Positions 10,828 to 24,800 are shown, counted from the first letter of the stretch. The stretch: DNA of 43,136 nucleotides from Tieghemiomyces parasiticus (GCA_027575765.1 JANBPT010000340.1:1-43136), one strand, 5' to 3'. Numbers and translations are program-made. Notes: generated from the letters alone by a model not told the origin.

Positions 10828-12292
10828 TCGGGTCGCCTGCATTTTTTTTATTGCGGCGTCCGTTTCCTCCTCACCTTCCCACTTCATGTCTTCGGTCCCC
10901 ACCATCCCCTCTGTGTATCTGTGCACCCCCCCTCTCCACGCATGTTCATTCTCTCACCTTAATACAGTCGTTTTGCTCTTTCACCTTCCCAGGCCCAACT
11001 TGATCCCGTATTGGACTGCAGCACGAGGGGTGTAAACTGAAACCTCGTTAATTTTCGCGTCCTCCTGGCATTTGGTTAACCAAACTCGTCAGCGTCTAAT
11101 CCCTCTCCTCCTCCCCATTAGCATTACGGAACTGGCCAGGAAGCATCATTCGAGGGCGACTAGTGAGGTTCCAAAATTGTCACTGAGTTAGAAAGGCTCG
11201 ATTAAGCTCCCTAGAAATTAACACATCACCATGCTGTCAAGCTACTCCCTTTAGATTTCGCTACATTGACCGTCGTGCTCGGTGGCGGCACGACCTCTCA
11301 CTACGTGAACCGTGTGGTCCTTGCGCCTTACAGGACCTGGGACCAAACTGAATCGTTGCGGTTGGTTCATTTGTGCTCACCCTTTGCCAGTAGCGACCGT
11401 CGCCTGTCCGACAATGACATCAAATCACCCTTATGCATGACTAGGGCAGATATGCAAGCGTGCGTGCGTGGCGGATGAGTCGCAAGGCAATAATTAGTGG
11501 TAGTGCGGCCCATAACGATGGCGCCTCTTTTCAGTGGAGCTGGAGAGGCCGTGGGCCAAAAGTCAATTTGAAACCCCTCCCCCAACAGCACGTATAATGG
11601 ACCATAGAGGCCAATCTCTAAAATCCACGATTCGAGGGGATTGCAGCTTCTCTTCTCTCCATTCCACTCCTGACGGAAACTCGAGTTAGGAAATGAATGA
11701 CGACCGAAGTCGTCGTCGGGCCACATTGGCGAGGGACATTCCGCGCAGACGGCGGCAGGCTGTACATCCCTGCACGAAACACATGAGACCGCGTAGGGAG
11801 GTAGTGGGGAGGTGGGTAGACGTCCCGAGTCGCGCTGCTGGTGAGGCAGAGAAGAGGCGTTAACGGCGCGGGCAGTGTGCTCAGCGTGGTGGGGGTACGT
11901 CTGTACGGAGTTGAGCATTGCGCTTCAGTCGCTCTCACCGCCATTACCGTCTTAGTGGCTTCTGACTGGGCGTGCCCGCCGACCGTCCGTCGCTTACACC
12001 GAGAATTGTTTGAGCGTCTCTACAAAAAAAAAGCGCCACCTAGTATGGTACAGCATGCCAGCTTCTGAGGTAAAAACCAGAAACACCCTGGGGGGGGATG
12101 TATGGGATATATAGACTCGCCTGGGTACCCCCCGTACTTCCGAGGCAATCTTAGATCGGATATTTCGGACCATTTTTTGCCTCCCTACTCCACTCTCGCA
12201 ATCGCCCGTTTCGCACCTACGAAGACAGCGAACCACTGGCCTCCCATGTCATTTTTTTCATCCTCGAATCCTTTCCAGGGCTAACCAGAACG
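10828..12292. other. Intergenic: ING 3' flank and RasGAP upstream region
   Basis: About 1.5 kb between two genes read in the same direction. The first 180 bp are C/T-rich and would be the ING 3'UTR. The rest shows only short frames without recognisable content and an 8-base G run at 12090-12097. An additional 5' exon of the RasGAP gene could lie here: the sequence just before its ATG (CTTTCCAGGGCTAACCAGAACGATG) contains CAG sites usable as splice acceptors. Confidence 0.45.
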
Positions 12293-15200
12293 ATGACCAT
12301 GACAGGCTGCACCGAGTTATCTCCACACCGAAAACTGAAGGTCGAGAAGATCCATGCTGACATCCAGCATCTGTCCAGGTCCCTGGAGCGGTGGCTTGAT
12401 CTGGCCGGTCAGTTTGTCAACGTGTCAGCCGGTAGGTACCGTAGGCTGCGTACGTCAATTACCGGGCGCATTAAGTACGACAGCTGGCCCGGCCTACTGC
12501 TTATCTCTATAATGCCAGTCACTAACCTCGCTACGCCGTGCGTACGGCCAAATATTACTCGGTATCTGTCGCTGGTAATCATTGGTCCACCCTGCCGCTG
12601 CCAGATTTCCACGACCGCACGGCCACAATAGTGACTGAGATTCTGGAATTCCAACCCGAGATATTCATGGAGCCCGCCCAGTACAATTGTAGGTAACGTT
12701 ATATATTGACTTAATGGGTATTACATGGAATCTATTCGTTACTAGCCCAAAGAATAGGTAATGCGATCGGTTTGCTCGAATACTCAAGGAACGCAATGTA
12801 CCCACTCTCCTTATTACCACCACCAGACCAAGACAAGTCTCGCCAAACGTCAGACTACCTGGCCGCTGTCAAATCGCTGCGTAGCGACCACAAGGCTGTT
12901 GCGGACAAGCTTCGCCGGAACGTTATAGGTAATGCCATTGAGGATTGACCATCTCGTTCATAAACGAACTTTTTCTATAAAAAAGAAAAGGGTGTCAATA
13001 GCAGCATATGTCCATAGGCAGGATGGCCAGCATTTGCCCAGCTTGTTTACCATTATTGGGCCGATACTTCCTTCAATAACTTTACTTATCGGCCTCGCTT
13101 AATTCAACGTACCAATGTGTAACTTACAGAACCCATGACCAGGCTGAATAGCGTGATAAATCTCACACCTGTAAGTAAGCATCGACGTTTTCGATCATTA
13201 CAGTAGTTTATGGTCGAGCTCCAGTGTGCAGGGTAGCTGCAGCGCATCTAGGAGTATGTTTTAATTGACCCCTGCAACTCACCGACTTGCTTACCCAATT
13301 CCTCACGACCTTTGTCGCAAGCAGGGCCTTAAAGCCACCTACATCAACGCTGAAAACGAATATACACGGATGATGGAGAGCTACTGTGCCAGTCTCAGTC
13401 CCAACGCCGACCCCCAGGTCTGCGTAGAGGTAAGCACTTAGGGAGATTCCCTACTTTCCAAGTTAACTTGCAGACAGGCTTACTCGTTCCCTATTCCTTA
13501 TTAATCAAGTCACTCTTCCACTCTGGCCACCCATCACCATTGGGCAGATGGCGCACAAGCTGTACGAGAACAAGCGACTGTATTATGGTGCCATGTACCG
13601 GTACCATCGGGTACTTGACCAGATCCAGAAGAGCGGTTATCTCCTCATCCTTACCAAAGTGAGTTATAGAACAAGCGAGCTGTGGCTAAGCAATTTCTAA
13701 CCGCGTTGGGCCGGTATTATTCAATCTGTTGAAAAAATACCACATTCCTACTCTGGCGCCGACGAACGCAATCGGGCTAATCTACATGGCGAACACCTTT
13801 TCCGTATAACCTGGCAGATCGAAGAGTGGTCGCAGATATCCCGAACCTGGAGCTACACAGACCACAAGCTACTACTGGATTGCCTTAACTTTCTATCCAA
13901 AGACATTATGCAGAAGGTAAGATTCACGAGCGTTTGGCGCCAGCACAGGCGTTGGTGTAGCACGGGAGAGCTCCTCGACCCTGACCTTATAATCCCTTTC
14001 CATGCCATCTCACCAGGAAAACACGGCTAACCAGCCACTGGCCCTTTGGGTCCTACTTTTCTACCGACCCTTTGTTGTGCCTTCCCAGGCCACCACCGTC
14101 GAACGGTTCGAAGAGGTCAAGAGCTGTCCCGACGATCAGCTTACTTTCGACATGGAGGTAAGACGCAGCTGGGTTAGAAATCGGTTGACCCCGTGTTTCC
14201 AACGTAATGTCTTCACCTCGGTGACACTGTATCCGACAGGAGTAACAATACTAACTATGGCATGCTATAATGCTTCCACGTTTCTTGTTACACGTGATGT
14301 ACTAGGAGGAGCTTAATGAGTTCTACACTGACCTCGGTCTAGATGATGACACAGGTAGCGACAGTTTCGATGACCATGAGTCGGCGCCACGTACGGGTTA
14401 CCTGTTTTACTACAACCCCCACTCCACCGAGTCATGGCAGAGGTAAGCGGTGATGGTATTAACGCTGACTGCAGCTTGCTGAATTCCGGACCTCCTCCCC
14501 TGGGACGGATCTAGTGGCAGCACAGTATCAGTATAGCCCCTCATGTGTTGAATCCCAACCATGACCATGATGTTACTCCCGCATGAGGTTACTTGATACT
14601 ACAGGAGAGCTGAATGGCCTGGTCATCCGGCTGAACCAGGTTTTGCTGGTACCGTTGCGTGTGATTGTGACCCATTCTGCTCCCTCCCGCCACCCCGGCC
14701 ACCGCGTTAAATAGACTACAGTCACATCCTGCATTAAGCCTCTCGCAGCCTAAAACTGTACTAATCACCCACCTCATGTCTCCCTTGTCTGTCACTCCCC
14801 TCCTCCCCGACTCACCCTTTTATGTCCACCGGGTCCTGATCGACCTGCTCCTCACGTGTTGCGATCACTGCTGCTGGCCACCCCTCACCCCCTCTCCCAC
14901 CCCCCTCTAAAACCCTTTCGCTCCCTCCTGCATTACACATCCCGACCGCACCTTCATCTCCGCCTCTGTCATCAATACCCGGCCGGCTTACCGTAGGGTG
15001 TACTACGCTGTCGAATCTGAAGGCGATCTGATCCTAAGCTGCATCAAGCTTACGCAGGTGGTCGAACTGTTCGCACAGCCTGTGACCGAGGTGGCTGCCG
15101 CGCCGACCACGTTCCAAAACCGCACCAGTGTCGTCGAGTTGACCCAGCATGGCCAACTGTAAGTCGAAGGGGGAAAGAGAGCTTCCAAGAGTGGCGCGGC

Positions 15201-18200
15201 GCCCCTTACGAGCGACACCTTCCCTTCTGTATCGCTCTTCCTCTACCTTGAACCCCTTACTTAATGGCGTACCTGTTTTCTCAATCGTGGTTGATTATAG
15301 TCTGGCCACGTCCATGTGGCACTAGCAAAGAACAAAAAGAATCCAAGGGGCTAGTCGCTCTCCCTTTCCTTCAATGTACCCCCGCCGGCACTTGGGCTCA
15401 TCTACTACGATCTTTACTTTCGTATCCTACCAGGCGGATTACCTTGGCTGCCCCTGGTTTATACCCTTGGAGACTGACTTTCCAGTGGGGGCGGGGCTCT
15501 CGTTCGCTCAACGTGTTCTGTGCTTTAGTATATTTGCTAACTGAACACTACTCCCACCTTTCCCCTTCACGCTTCCAAAATACACCCTTGAACTGTCACT
15601 CACCAACATCTTTCACCTCGCCTTCCCAACCTCACATCGCCTACCCATAAACCAGTCTCTGTTACCTTCAACTCAGCAACGAACACGAACAGATCCGATT
15701 CATGGCGATTTTTGGCAGTGCCAATTACCTGGCTAGGTCCATTAGCCACCGCAGGAGTATCGACAACGGGTCTGGTTCGGTGGACCGCCGCTCTGAGCAC
15801 AGCCTGGGCCACAATGCACCCAAGATCGCGCCCAAACAGGTAACGTGCTTAGACGGTGATGTGATAGAAGGTAGTTTTGGTCACGCGAGCGGTACCAGGC
15901 AGCGAATTCCTAACGAAGATATGTATTTCCCCTTCATTGCCACTCGCCAGATCATGGAGACCCTGGGCCGGCCGTCCCTCCACGAGAGCCTCGCCCCCAC
16001 CAAGGTATGTGAGTTTAAAAATCTACAGTGTTCGTATATTTCAATTCTGAAAGAGCGCAGAGTTGAAGTTAGACTTCAAGGAGCACCCTCTACCGCTGGG
16101 CCCCAACTAACGTTCTCAGTGCAATGTGGCTCGATACATTCCCCAGAACGAGCTCCAAATAGGCCAGCACGACGACTCAGCTTCATCTGGCTCTGAAGAG
16201 GTAGGCTGTCAGCGCTACAGGGTTAGAATGAGCGGATATATTTACGTACACCGTGACACTCCGTCCTGTAATCAGTATGATTCCTGGGCCTGGATGCAAT
16301 ACTAAGTATTAACCCACTCGCGTCTGGCTCCCGACGATCACGCTTTACCAAGTTTACCATCGAGGACCTTAAGGATGGTATCGTCAAGATCGGCAAGCTG
16401 TTCATCAGAGGTAGGCATCGCATGGTTACCATTGTAAAGTCTTGGCCAGTTCAGAGAGGGTTCACATGGTTTGACAATTTTAATCTAACCGCCGGCCTCA
16501 TCCCTCCACTTATTTTTTAACTCATATCCCAGCTACCAAGAGTAACAAAAACTGGCAGATTCTCAAGGAGACGATGAGTAGCGGTGACTGGAAGGCCACC
16601 GCCGCTACTGTCAAGGGTGATGGCTCCGAGTTCAGCCTCTCACTCTATGACAACACGGTATGTAGATAAGACCGTTAGCTAATATGCCCTCGTTCACGTA
16701 TCTCATGGATTGATCGATGGCTGACCCAACCACCCTTCGTACACCTTGTCTTCGTAATTCTATGACCTTCCCACCCACAGAGCTGCCGTACCTTAGAAGT
16801 AATCCCGCTCGATACCATCAACCGCAGCGACATTCAGGTTGACGACGAGACCTTATTCGACAAGCGGTTCTGCTTTCACATCCGCACTCAGCTACAAGGC
16901 ACTTTCTACTTTACGGCAGACAACCCGATGGAGCGCAACGTCTGGCTATGTCTCCTCAAGGCGGCCGCCAAGCCCGAGATCTTTGGTCCGGTCCAGCACG
17001 GTATTGGCAAACCTACCCTGGAGTTCCGCGCCGTTCGTACCTTCTGGGTGCGGGTGGTCGAGGCCCAAGAGGTGAGCGGTTCAGCCTTCTATTGCAACCT
17101 CTTCCTGGACGATACCCTCCGCGCCCGCACCAGCACGAAGACCGGGGGCCCTCTGCAGTGGCGTGAGGATTTCCTGTTCACAGACCTCCCGTCCTTCTAC
17201 TGCGGTGTCTCAGTGGCCATCTATAGCTCGAACAAGATGCTCAAGGATAACCTGGTGGGCCAGGCAGTGATCCCCATCCCGACCTTGCGACGCGGTGAGA
17301 CCTACGACGGTTGGTACCCGGTCTTGGGCAACCCACAACACCAGGATCTCAACGCGTGTACCATTCTCCGCGGTTCTGGGGCCCTCTCGGCGGGTGGGGG
17401 CCTTGGTGTCAGTCTAGTAGCTCCCGGTGGCCACGGAAGATCGAACCATGACGGACCACTACCGCCTATCCACAAGGTGGGTGGACTGCGCCTCAAGCTT
17501 CGCTACGATGAGATCGTTGTCCTTCCCTCCGCCGAATATGCCCTGCTGTTGGAGACTCTGCTTAACTACCAAAACCATGTGATATTCGACCTCGCAGGCG
17601 TAGCCCGTAACCTGGAATGGCTCTCCGAGACCCTCCTGAAGGTATTTTTGACCAAGGAGTTGGCCATCCCGTGGTTCGATTACCTCGGTCAGCACGAGGT
17701 GGCGCGCACCGAGGACCCTAACATCCTCTTCCGAGGCAACTCGGTCTTCACCAAGGCTCTCGACGCTTATATGAAGATCGTGGGTATGACCTACGTTGAG
17801 GATACCCTGGGTACCCTAGTACGTAACATCTGCCAGTACCAGGTCGCATGCGAGGTGGACCCTGCTAAACTGCCGGCAGGCGAGGATGTAGGTGCCCAAT
17901 GGAAAATTCTGCTGCTCTACGTGCGGATCCTCTGGAGCTCCATCGAGCAGTCGAAAGCCCGCTGCCCAGTTGAGTTACGTGTCATCTTCTCCCGGCTCCG
18001 TCGCATCATCGAGGAGAAGTTTGGTACCAAAGTAGACCCCAAGTCAGTCTCCCCGGCCCGCTACACCTGTGTGAGGTAAGTATGGGATACTTGATATTGC
18101 TCAATGGATAAGAAGTAGATACATCTTCAGGCCGTTCACTAGGCCACTGCTTCCGCGGCATTCTAATCGACCTCAAGTACACTAATTCATACATACTTAC

Positions 18201-18818
18201 TTTCATGTTTCCTAATGCTGCATCTACTACCTCCCCTATTTGGAATTAATTACCAGCGGTTTCTTCTTCCTACGACTCATCTGCCCAGCCATCTTGTCGC
18301 CCAAACTTTACGGTCTCGTTAAGGAAAACCCCGAACCCAAGGTCCACCGCACCCTGACGTTACTAGCCAAGAGCGTGCAATGCCTGGCCAACCTTTCGGA
18401 ATTCGGTGTCAAGGAACCGCACATGTCGCCTATGAACGAGTTCGTCATGGAGAACTCGTCGGCCCTCATGGAATTTATTGATTTTCTGGCCAGCCAGAAG
18501 GATGAAGAACTCCCTCCGCACGCCACCGCCCCGAGCTCCAAGCTAATGACCCTAGCGATGAGTCATTCCTTCCATTCGCCTTTGGCACCCTACCTCGTCG
18601 ATATGGATAAGGAACTGTCGGCCCTGTCGTTCTTCATTTCCCGGTTCCGCTCGGACCTACTCAGACTGGCCCAGACCCAACAATGTGCCTGCGACAGCAG
18701 GGTGCTCACTCAGCTGGTCCGGGAATGTGACGACTTGGATAAGAAGACCCGGGCGTGTTGGACTTCAGGATACCTAGAAATCGCCCAGTACCCGGCTGTA
18801 GGCCAGGTGGCCAAGTAG
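12293..18818 (+). CDS. Ras GTPase-activating protein, BAR-like/PH/PH/C2/RasGAP, 17 exons
   Basis: Exons: 12293-12431, 12632-12688, 12827-12928, 13130-13170, 13325-13429, 13548-13658, 13818-13916, 14089-14157, 14306-14442, 14997-15158, 15656-15839, 15951-16004, 16120-16200, 16353-16410, 16533-16657, 16781-18075, 18257-18818. All sixteen introns are GT-AG and the exons total 3381 nt, keeping frame throughout (1126 residues). Residues about 10-225 are helical and resemble a BAR domain of the ACAP type. PH1 is about 272-375 (GYLFYYNPHS, WQRVYYAVE); PH2 about 455-575; C2 about 584-692. The GAP domain starts near 745 (GGLRLKLRYDEIVVLPSAEY), has the arginine finger R826 in NILFRGNS, and the FLRLICPAILSPKLYG motif from 944, spliced across the last intron. 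It should speed GTP hydrolysis by Ras or Rap at membranes. The GAP region most resembles SynGAP/DAB2IP. Exon 14 uses an AAG acceptor. The first exon and start are the weakest part. Confidence 0.85.
14443..14996 (+). other. Intron 9 of the RasGAP gene (554 bp, unusually long)
   Basis: The donor is GTAAGC after CAG-AG and the acceptor CCGTAG precedes a G that restores an Arg codon, giving WQRVYYAVE across the junction, a normal PH-domain sequence. Most other introns of this gene are 110-200 bp. The last 300 bp are C/T-rich, as promoters are in this window. Confidence 0.75.
15159..15655 (+). other. Intron 10 of the RasGAP gene (497 bp, unusually long)
   Basis: The donor is GTAAGT after CAA-CT, and the acceptor is AAACCAG before T-CTC, giving a phase-2 junction that reads GQLLCYLQLSNEHEQIRF, the end of PH1. 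Together with intron 9 it breaks the otherwise uniform short introns, and its 3' part is again C/T-rich. Confidence 0.75.
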
Positions 18819-21800
18819 CCACCATGTGCCCTCCGACTGATCCGACGTGTTCCTGCCCCCTCCTCCCAAACCGTGTTGTTTGCCTAGTTTCTAGCATGAC
18901 TTGTCTATTCCCATGCCTGACGGCTGTATCGTTTTCGCTTTGCCTTATCCTGTCCCCATTATATTGTCATTAGTCAGTCTTCAGGTTATTTCCTAATTTC
19001 ATGTTTACTCTCCCAATCCATATCCTCCACAAGTTGTCCGGGTCATGCATTGGGTGTGCATACCCCCTAAGTAAGTCAAAATTCCGTGGGAGGCCTGCGC
19101 TCATCATCATACTCGCGCCTAAAAACACAACTCATTGAACTATATTGAAGTAAAAGTAGCCTGTTTCCCGGCTACAGTTCGGACTAGTGGTCGACCTGGA
19201 CGCCCATCCAGTCACCGCCAAAGAGCACCTCATCGCAAGGCCAAAAATAGTTAAATGGAGTCAAGCCGTAGGCCAATCCAATGCGCACGAATACTAAATC
19301 AGCAGCGCCAGGTATCCCCGATTAGTTGGTACCAGTTACCTATCCACTGAGTATTAATTAGTTTGGCCACCTGTCCCGCCCTGAACTATCGGCAGGTAGG
19401 TCCAAGCGGCCGACAGTCAGGCCATGCTTGCAATGGGTAAACCACTTTAGGGTCGGCCCATACTTCTAAAGATAGTGACGATGGGTCTGGCCCGATGGGC
19501 AATATTTCCTCCTTCCTTTCCCCCTCTCACCTCTCCCATTATGGTCACCACAACTAGTCCACCAACAGTCGCCAGCTCCCACTCTCCCACTTTTCAGTTG
19601 CCGAGATCGGAGTGAATAGAAGCGCCGAGAGGAGGCAGGATCCACCAACCTCAACCACTGTTCAGTATGATGTGCCCACTAATAACTTCCCACCTATATA
19701 CGGCTTTTAGGGTAAAAATACACTCGTCTTAATTCCCAACCACCCCGCGAATATTTCCAAGCGCCCCCCCTCCTCCACTTTCCGGCCTTCCTGGTCCCTT
19801 ACTTGCCATTCCTGTTTCTGTATTCGGACCCGTTTAATGTGCCCAACTTGCACCCAATCCCCCCCTCAACCACTACCACCACCCTCTTCTCCACATGGAT
19901 TTTCGCTTGTCTAGTGCATGTGTGTATGTGTATAGCTAATCCACCCCCTTTTTGCGTCCCATAGTTATTGTCTCTCATCTGATGTCCTCGCCACAAGCTA
20001 TCCATCTTGACCCAGCGCAATTGCTTACGTAGGTATTCCCCCCTGTCCCTTATTCAGACTTTATCCGTGCTACTGGGGATTGGCTAAGCAGCCGTAGTGA
20101 CCTGAGCAGCGTCTAAAGAGGTTGCAACGACCGGATTCGTCCGCTCACTTCTCGATTACTGGTTACGGGGATCAGTTTTCGCTTTTACCCGAACTCGCTG
20201 GTCAGCCACACAGGACCTCAAAAAGGCGACAAGGTAGGCTTAAGATTAGCTATGGTGATTTAGGATTTCGAAGGCCCGCCTTGCTGGTTGACAGAGGTCG
20301 GCCCGCAGACGTTAGACCCAACTGCAGAGAGGGGCGGCGCCGTTCGGTTTATGTTTTGGTTAAAATGTCGGAGCTCGATATCATTGAGCTTCATCTAATA
20401 TCGTGTTGCCACGGATTAGCAGAAAACCAGGCACCATCACGTTAAGAAAAATGACTAAAACTATAACCACACCCTATATTTTACCTGTTAACTCCCAAAG
20501 ATTCGCCCTCGTCCTTTTTTGGTAGATGTAGAAAACCAAAACATGGAGGAGTCGAGAACGGCGACTCTGACTTACACTCCTAAGGTATCGACTGACCTAT
20601 TCTCAGTTGTGATCAACCGGTGGCCTCGTTGTGCCCCCCTTCTCCTCCTTCGTTATCCTACGTTAGGGTGGGGACTGGACGCTTCCGTTACCCGTCCCCC
20701 TCCGATAATGTAAACAACCCGGCACCAAGTGCAAGTCGGGAGCTATTCCGAACAGACCCGTGTCAGATCCCCCTCCCCTCCGCTCCTGCCAGTGCGGTTG
20801 ACCTCCGAATATTGACCCCTCTCCCTCTCTAACCTTTCTCGTTGAAGCAAGTTTCCTGACCTCCTTGTCCAAACCGGATCACCCCCCTTTTTCTACGATT
20901 CCACACAGATATGTTTTGCATATCCTGCTAACCCAATCACAGTATGTAGATAGGAGTTCTAGACTACCAACGGAAAAGTGAGTTAAAGGTCGATATGCAT
21001 TGATCTTCCATTGTTGCTAAGGGACCAAGGCTGCAGGTTCGTCGAGATTGGAAAGTGAGTGATGCAGGTGTGGATTTAACGATACTCACGTTACCAACGA
21101 TGAAGTTCCATTAAGTTCCTATTCAGGCGCAGGTAAACGATTTTTTTTTTGCTGCAAGGTCTCTTTTAGTCCGATGCAGTTGCTCTTTCTAAACGACAGG
21201 TTTTCATAGTTCCGTGGCTGGTTACTTATTGTTTAGTTTAGGTGCGATTCTTCCGGTCTAAAGCTGGAATGTGCAACACTAAAAACGGGGGTGTCGTCCA
21301 CAAAAACAACAGAGGAATCAGGATTAGGTGGCAGATCATTAAGGCTTGGCTTAACTTGGCCCTTGAAGTATCGTAGGGTCTGTGGTATGGGTCCCTTAAG
21401 CAATCATAGTGACCGCCCGATTGTTTACAGTTATGATTGAATCCGAACCCCTTGCCAGTACGTCTCCGGCCGCCAAAAACGGCACTAGGATCTTATCCAT
21501 GCTGTGATTAACTTTGTCCAAGCTGGCTTCTCAGCTGGGACGGGAGCAGTATGGCAATCTCCATTGCCCCACTACCACACTGTGTAATTCAGGATCCGGA
21601 GAAACCGGGTTTAGACGATAGGGCCAGCCCATCGTCGGTGGCAGTCAGAACCACCTTGTCCCCCATATAGGTAGCGTGTAGCTACGCAAGATGTAAATGA
21701 TGGACAGACTCGCTCGCCACGGATCAACCGGCTACTGAATGTTCCTAGAAGCTGGCTACAATCACAACAGCATAGCTAGTGAACCGTATTTGTTATGATT

Positions 21801-24800
21801 TTCGTCCCGTATCGGCGGACCCGTTGTGGGCCATATTATATGTTGTTTATATTTACTTCAGTCGCCGTGCCAACGGGATCTCTCTGGCTGTTCAGTGGGA
21901 TCTGGTAGGATGTTCGCTACCAGGTCGATGTAGTGGTACTGTTAGCTTCCTTAGGTGATCAGGATGAATGGTGGAGACCCCGCATTGTGTAACATTACGT
22001 ATCCACACCCAAGGGACCCTGACCGGGCTCCAGGCAGGTAACAGTGGACACCCATATCGGCGGAAGATTGCGCAGTGAGGATACATCAAGTCTAGGGACC
22101 CCGATGCTATATGACCAATGGCAATGACTATTACCTACTGCGGCCACAAAGCGGCTTATCTGAGAATACACTTGGTAAGTCACTACAGGTCCCCGATAAT
22201 CCGACGGAAATGCCTAAGGATTGAGACGCGATCACCCATTACCGAGTCACTTCGCCCGTAAGCCCCACCCTTACCGTAAAAGCATAACCCGAGATATAGG
22301 GCCTTAAGCAGTACCCCTTCCTAACTCTATTTTTAACACACCATGGGTTGTTGATTAATAATACTGCACCACTTTAACCTCACGCTGCATACTCAATCTA
22401 TGGTTGGTGGTACGCCACGGTTCCTCTAAGCAAGCCGGCTGTTGACTTTGCAGTTTCCGAACAGCCAGGACCAGAGTATTAGTGTAGGGGAGGAGATGCG
22501 TGGCGTGAGGGAAGTAAAGAAGTCCAGTCAGCGGGGCTGGTGGTCCGTGGCTAAGCGTATTGAGCTTCTTGTCGGCGAAATGTGGTCAAGACATTGAGTG
22601 GTAGGGAAGTGAGGATGGGTTGGAAGAAACTATGGCACGGAAGAGTGTTGAACATAGGGCCCTCCGTCTCAGCAGTGCTGGTGGCTGGCATAATCTGATA
22701 CCTGTACTGCCCTCTCCCCCTTCTTTCAGTGGTACGTTTTCCCGGTATTCTCTGAGGGAAAAGTTTAACTGCAGAATTTTTGGCTGGGTGGCCTGGATTG
22801 TGGGGGGGGGCATCCCACCGATCGATCTTAACTGCTTAGTGTTACTGTTCGGATAGACCAAACTTAACATGTATCTGATGGTGGACGAGATGTCCTCCGT
22901 TCGTATGACCAGTGAATATGACGTGGTGCCGTTATGATGACGAATTTACACAAGGATGAGCTAGTGCGAACCATGTCATACCGTTCCATTATCCACTTAG
23001 TAATTTTGATAATCAATCCTCCTCTGTTTTCCCCTCGCCTATGTTTGCGATGACCGATGTCTCCCTAAATGACTGTGCCTCGAAGGGGGTGAGGAGGAAG
23101 GTGGGAAGGCGTGCATGCACATGCAGATTGGAAGGTCTCTGAATCATTTCTTACCGGAGAATAAGTCGCAGAGCTCATGCTGAAAGCGGGAACTGTTAAT
23201 GAAGGTGGCCATCCCTGACGATTTTCCACACGGGGAGGGAAGGTTGACTTGTAGCTTCGAAGTGACCATGGTCAGCCCTCGAGGCTACAATGACATCATT
23301 GTCAGGATTAACGTCAGTCAGAGACTTGCCGAAAGGGCCGATCATCCGGAAAAGCCCTTCATTCCAAAAAGTATGGATAATAATAATAAGTGCGGTTTTA
23401 ATAGTCAGGGAGCCCCTCAGTTTGCATCATCTAGTGGGCACAACTTGGTCTCGGCTTTAGGAGGAAATTGTTACTTCGTCCCACCCAACTACCACCATTG
23501 GTACAGTTCGTCAGGACCATCTTGTGCTGCCCCACCGTTCCCTCGGATAAGGTTGGTTCCGTTACGGACCCCATACGTTTAACCAGAGTGCGGGCATGGT
23601 GGATTAAAGCGTTTCGACGGAAGCCGGTCGTCATTTCCTAGCCCTTATATCTCCGATAGCGGGAAGTTGTAGCAATCAACTGCGGTCGAGAAGGAATGGC
23701 TTAGCAAACGATGAACGATCGATTAGTACGGGACACCCTACCTTACCTTGCTACCACACCGACGTTCTGATAAACGGCAGCCCCCTATAATGCTTACGTT
23801 CCCTGACACAGCCAAGCCGGTTAAAACTGAAGAACAGGTCGATATTGTTGCTTCATACATATCTTGTTTTCATACCAGGAAGGGCTTGGGAACAGTGGTC
23901 ACCTTTAAATCGACACATACCTATTTCTCCGGGCTTTCCGTTAATGCCACCTTTGGAGGGAGAGGCTACCATCTTACCGGTCAACCGCAACCCTTCCCCC
24001 ATCCCTCTCCCCACCACGGCCGACCAAACTTGCGTGCACGCGTCTCCGGGATTTACCGACAGATGTATCCACAACTGTTTTTTCCCGTCTCTCACGGTCG
24101 TTGGATCTTACTTTTCGGAATACATACCCTTCGAAGTCTTGGCATCTGGCCACATCTTAGTCTCACCATTGGCAAGCAAGGGTAAAGGGCATTGGCTAGT
24201 AGTAGACATAAGAGGGGGGAGACGAAGCTCCCCCCCCGCATATCGCACTACAGCCCCGTTTCCTTGACCGCTGGTCCGCATACCCATATCTGCGCATGCC
24301 AAGAGCCACAAAGACCACGGAAGACCACCTGTCCAGCTTAAAAGGTTATTGTCACGCATGTTATATAACAATACACGGATACGCCATAGCATTCCCTTAC
24401 GTGTATAATTAGTTCAAGAGTGCCACAGCCTACGCCAAGGGCCCTATCAGTCAGCATAAATAACATCTATAAAAATAGTTGTCAATGGAACACAGTCAAG
24501 ACGATTCCGTCGAAGCGATTGATATTTCATAGAGGCCCTCTATACCCCGCAGTATTCGTAAATCATAGTGGCGAATAGAGGTCGTGGGAGCTCAATTTAG
24601 TCAGCCATTATGTCTGTCCCCTGTCTGACCGTCGGCCACGGCCTGTTACGCCTTGACCGGTTCGACGGGACCCAAAAATACTGAGTGAAAAAGGGGGAAG
24701 CGGACCGTTCACAAGTCATCCACCGGCTTATCTTGCGTATGCTTATGTCTTTTGTTGGAAAGAAAGCCCGGTCCAATGGGATGTAGGTTTAGGCCGCGAC

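Noticed and set aside
14604..14640. Extra exon in RasGAP intron 9 (after ACTACAG)
   Set aside because: Including it interrupts the WQRVYYAVE sequence of the PH domain, which is restored by direct splicing from 14442 to 14997.
23199..23582. 127-codon frame, starts MKVAIPDDFPHGEG
   Set aside because: The best-looking frame of the desert, but it matches no family I know, has no splice or promoter context, and is within the length expected by chance in 14 kb.
23748..24267. Two overlapping frames of 140-145 codons
   Set aside because: Both are open in the same stretch in different frames, which points to chance; neither shows a motif.
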